17,530 bases of DNA from an uncultured Bacteroidota bacterium (GTDB taxonomy: Bacteria > Bacteroidota > Bacteroidia > UBA7662). The stretch is from positions 1 to 17,530 of the forward strand of contig CAIVQI010000320.1 in NCBI GenBank assembly GCA_903908015.1, in the 5' to 3' direction. The notes below the pieces were generated by a model that saw only the letters and a program-made list of their open reading frames with translations, was not told the DNA's origin and ran no database searches. Of the stretch, positions 15,116 to 17,530 are shown one piece after another. Each line of letters begins with the position of its first letter. The stretch's first letter is position 1. A program made the position numbers and the translations under genes.

Positions 15116-15210
15116 ACGGGTAGCGAACAGTACAGAAAATGTGAAAAGCAAACACTATGGGGTGCGAATATAGAGTAAAATCAATCATTCGTCATCCGGC
15201 GCATTTTGAT

Positions 15211-15218
15211 TAGGTTTG
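15211..15218 (+). promoter_or_regulatory. Candidate -7 element for the permease gene
   Basis: TAGGTTTG fits TAnnTTTG and ends 20 nt before the GTG start at 15239, implying a leader of about 15 nt. No clear -33 TTG is visible. Confidence 0.5.
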
Positions 15219-15238
15219 TAATGAATTAAAACGACAAA

Positions 15239-16513
15239 GTGTCAAAAGGAATTTTCAGTTCAATTGGCCTGATTTTGCACCTGACTGGGGAAGGCATGCG
15301 CTTTGCGCTGCATGCCCTTTGGAGCAACCGCTTGCGGACTTTCTTATCCCTTCTGGGCATTACAATCGGTATTTTTGCGGTAATATCTGTGTTCACTTTT
15401 GTTGATTCATGGAACCTGAAAATACGGTCTAGCTTGGCAAACCTGGGCGATGATGTGGTTTATGTTGAAAAATGGCCTTGGGAGTTTGGAGGTGATTATC
15501 CGTGGTGGAAATACATGAACCGTCCCTCTGCGCAATTCCGCGAAATGGAATGGCTGCGCTCCAGTACAAAATCAGCCAGGGCTGTCACCATGACCTATAA
15601 CCTTGATGGGGGCACCGCCACAGCCGGTGATCTGGGGATGAACAACGCATTGGTTCGGGCAGTTGCACCAGACTACCACCTCCTTCGGTCATTTGAATTG
15701 GAAAGCGGTCGTTACTTCCACAACAGTGAGTTGGATCGGGGCAGCCGCTCTATCGTACTCGGTGCACGAGCCGCCAATGAATTGTTTCCTGATGGAAATG
15801 CACTGGGTAAGCCAGTGAAAGTCATGGGTCAACGGTTTAGGGTTGTGGGCGTTTTGGCGGCAGAAGGCAATAATGCACTCGGTACAAGTTTGGATGAGGA
15901 GCTTTTGGTGCCGCTCAATTTCATACGTCAAGTCAAGGGAAACCGCTTGAATGAGGTGAACCCCCTTATTTTAGCTGCTCCTGTTGAAGGTGTGCCTGTG
16001 GCTGAATTGAAGGCAGAGCTGCGCGGGCACTTAAGGGCATTTCGTCGGTTGAAACCTACACAGGACGATAATTTTGCAGTCAATCAAGTTTCGTTTCTGG
16101 CCAATCAACTCGATATGCTGTTTGCGAGTATGCGACTCATTGGGTGGTTGATCGGCGGTTTCTCCATGCTGGTGGGAGGCTTTGGAATCGCTAATATCAT
16201 GTTTGTTTCAGTGTTTGAACGAATCGGACAAATTGGCATTCAAAAAGCTATGGGTGCCCGGAATGGATTTATCCTGTGGCAGTTCTTGGTGGAATCGATG
16301 ATTCTCAGTCTGTTGGGCGGGCTATTGGGCGTGATACTGGTAGAAGTGATGGCACGATTGGCCGCCGCGCTCATGGAAGAAGAGTTGAACCTTACGCTAG
16401 ACAATATTGTCTTGGCGCTAGGGGTTTCAACACTTATTGGTATCATAGCCGGGTTGCTACCTGCAATTCGCGCGTCTCGTCTCGACCCGGTTGAGGCCAT
16501 AAGAATGGGTTAA
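15239..16513 (+). CDS. MacB/FtsX-type ABC transporter permease
   Basis: A 424-residue inner-membrane protein with the four-helix MacB layout: one helix at about 35-57 (after SNRLRTFLSLLGITIGI), a large periplasmic domain of about 240 residues, then three helices at about 302-325, 350-375 and 390-410. FtsX-family signatures are IGIQKAMGAR in the cytoplasmic coupling loop and the terminal AIRASRLDPVEAIR. The early periplasmic part is tryptophan-rich (WPWEFGGDYPWW, 79-90). It needs an ATPase such as that at 12326-13060; its substrate is unknown. The only start that keeps the N-terminal lead is a GTG at 15239; an in-frame TAA lies 10 nt upstream of it, and the next ATG (15296) would trim 19 residues. 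It ends 4 nt from the convergent transporter gene. Confidence 0.92.
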   Translation: MSKGIFSSIGLILHLTGEGMRFALHALWSNRLRTFLSLLGITIGIFAVISVFTFVDSWNLKIRSSLANLGDDVVYVEKWPWEFGGDYPWWKYMNRPSAQFREMEWLRSSTKSARAVTMTYNLDGGTATAGDLGMNNALVRAVAPDYHLLRSFELESGRYFHNSELDRGSRSIVLGARAANELFPDGNALGKPVKVMGQRFRVVGVLAAEGNNALGTSLDEELLVPLNFIRQVKGNRLNEVNPLILAAPVEGVPVAELKAELRGHLRAFRRLKPTQDDNFAVNQVSFLANQLDMLFASMRLIGWLIGGFSMLVGGFGIANIMFVSVFERIGQIGIQKAMGARNGFILWQFLVESMILSLLGGLLGVILVEVMARLAAALMEEELNLTLDNIVLALGVSTLIGIIAGLLPAIRASRLDPVEAIRMG

Positions 16514-16517
16514 TGGT

Positions 16518-17530
16518 TCAACCCACCAAAACATGTGACCGCGGATAACGATACGCGGTTGAGGCAGTCCGGGATGCCAGAGAAAAAGCTAATGTGAGGG
16601 TACCAACACGGCCAATAAACATGGATAGCATGAGAACCATCTGGGCTGGAATTCCCAATTTGGCAGTAATGCCTCGAGATAATCCCACCGTACAAAAGGC
16701 CGAAACTTCCTCAAAAACCAGATCCAACACGGGAACAGTTGGTTCAAACCAAGATAAAAAGAAGACAGATAAAAGGATAAATGAAGCGGAAAACACGAAA
16801 ATGGTGTACGCTTTGTTGAGAAGATCATATGAAATGCTGCGACCGCCGAGTTCAAGGCTGTTTTTTCCTCGGACGGTGGCACTTATGGCCAATAATATGA
16901 TCATGAATGTTGATGTCTTAATGCCGCCAGCAGTTGATCCCGATGAACCACCGATAAACATGAGGAAAATGAGTAGAATAACGGCAGGTGCCGTGAGCGC
17001 GCCAATATCGACCGAGTTAAATCCAGCAGTACGGGGCGAAACGGATTGAAAAATAGCGTGAATCCATTGCTCTGGGCCGCTTAATTCTCCCAAAACACCC
17101 TTACGTTCCGTAAGAAAAAATACAAGCGTTCCAAAAATTACAAGTGCAACCGAAGAAAAAAAAGCGATGCGGGTAGAAAGCTTCCAGGGTTTCCAGGGTG
17201 TTCGTATTCTCTGACGAATGTTGTTTAGTTCGAATATGTCTTTAAGTGCGGGGAACCCTAAACTTCCTAGAAAAATGGTACCGGCCAACAACATATGAAT
17301 CGATAATCGATCCCTAAGCCAATTTTGATATAGTCCTTGTGGCATCAGTGAAAAGCCGGCATTGCAGAAAGCTGATATGCTGTGAAACACCGATTGAAAG
17401 GCCTTATCAACTGGGTCGTGGAAAAAGGGCGCTCGTGCATCCCATAAGATGTATAAGCCCAAAGCAGCTGCTGTTTCAATGAACAGAGTGAAAAAAATGA
17501 TGCGTCCAAGCATGCTTTTCGCCTCAAAGA
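16518..17530 (-). CDS. trkH: TrkH/KtrB-type K+ uptake transporter, C-terminal part (5' end cut by window edge)
   Basis: About 336 residues are visible and the frame stays open through the right edge (FEAKS precedes the first internal methionine), so the true start is outside; complete relatives have roughly 450-600 residues. The selectivity-filter loops of the TrkH/Ktr/HKT superfamily can be read: SAFCNAGFS, SPRTAGFNSVD and SAFCTVGLS, plus the STAGGIKTSTF segment that in KtrB/TrkH borders the pore and gating loop. Conserved glycines are present in each filter loop. It imports K+ across the inner membrane and normally works with a cytosolic TrkA/KtrA-type regulator, which is not in the window. 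The first pore loop lies outside, so TrkH versus KtrB cannot be settled. Confidence 0.92.
   Translation of the reverse strand, partial: FEAKSMLGRIIFFTLFIETAAALGLYILWDARAPFFHDPVDKAFQSVFHSISAFCNAGFSLMPQGLYQNWLRDRLSIHMLLAGTIFLGSLGFPALKDIFELNNIRQRIRTPWKPWKLSTRIAFFSSVALVIFGTLVFFLTERKGVLGELSGPEQWIHAIFQSVSPRTAGFNSVDIGALTAPAVILLIFLMFIGGSSGSTAGGIKTSTFMIILLAISATVRGKNSLELGGRSISYDLLNKAYTIFVFSASFILLSVFFLSWFEPTVPVLDLVFEEVSAFCTVGLSRGITAKLGIPAQMVLMLSMFIGRVGTLTLAFSLASRTASTAYRYPRSHVLVG

Noticed and set aside
1..17530. Search for CRISPR arrays, insertion sequences, tRNA genes, toxin-antitoxin pairs and defence genes
   Set aside because: None found by eye. All long stretches are filled by recognisable genes and no gap between genes exceeds about 150 bases.

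Overview
The window is a compact stretch of what looks like a Bacteroidota chromosome (Flavobacteriales-like; the rank is an inference). Supporting signs are a fused ccoN-ccoO oxidase gene in a ccoI-S-NO-Q-P-G cluster, a 73-residue acidic DUF2795-type protein ending in FFFNEDEY, a lipoprotein with an SCGG lipobox, almost no Shine-Dalgarno sequences, and repeated TAnnTTTG promoter -7 elements ahead of genes. No mobile element, CRISPR array, rRNA or tRNA gene was seen.

Region 1 (1-6568, minus strand) is a cbb3-type cytochrome c oxidase operon, transcribed ccoI, ccoS, ccoNO, ccoQ, ccoP, ccoG. Genes touch or overlap by 4 nt; ccoG runs off the left edge. CcoI (Cu-exporting P-type ATPase) and CcoS supply metal and assembly help, CcoNO is the catalytic core fused to a monoheme c subunit, CcoQ is a 59-residue membrane peptide, CcoP a short monoheme c subunit, CcoG a membrane Fe-S protein. 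A divergent gene (6688-7167) encodes a monoheme cytochrome c lipoprotein that shares the promoter region and may feed electrons to the oxidase (inference).

Region 2 (7315-9510, plus) is a membrane-bound pyrophosphatase whose key residues point to the K+-dependent, Na+-transporting lineage. A perfect 15-bp hairpin separates it from the convergent pair trpS-dNK (9610-11241, minus).

Region 3 (11294-13936, plus) holds a PlsC-type acyltransferase, gatC, a LolD/MacB-type ABC ATPase (these three overlap one another), a PduO-type cobalamin adenosyltransferase and the DUF2795 protein. Convergent to it is queA (14066-15115, minus).

Region 4 (15239-17530) has a MacB/FtsX-type permease (plus), possibly the partner of the ATPase 2.2 kb upstream, and the C-terminal half of a TrkH/KtrB-type K+ transporter (minus) that runs off the right edge.

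Most genes are recognisable housekeeping or respiratory families. I did not find a convincing new multi-gene system; the unusual points are the ccoI promoter architecture (16-bp tandem repeat, near-leaderless start), the very short monoheme CcoP, the unlisted-size ccoQ, the 56-nt plsC/gatC overlap and the ion specificity of the pyrophosphatase.
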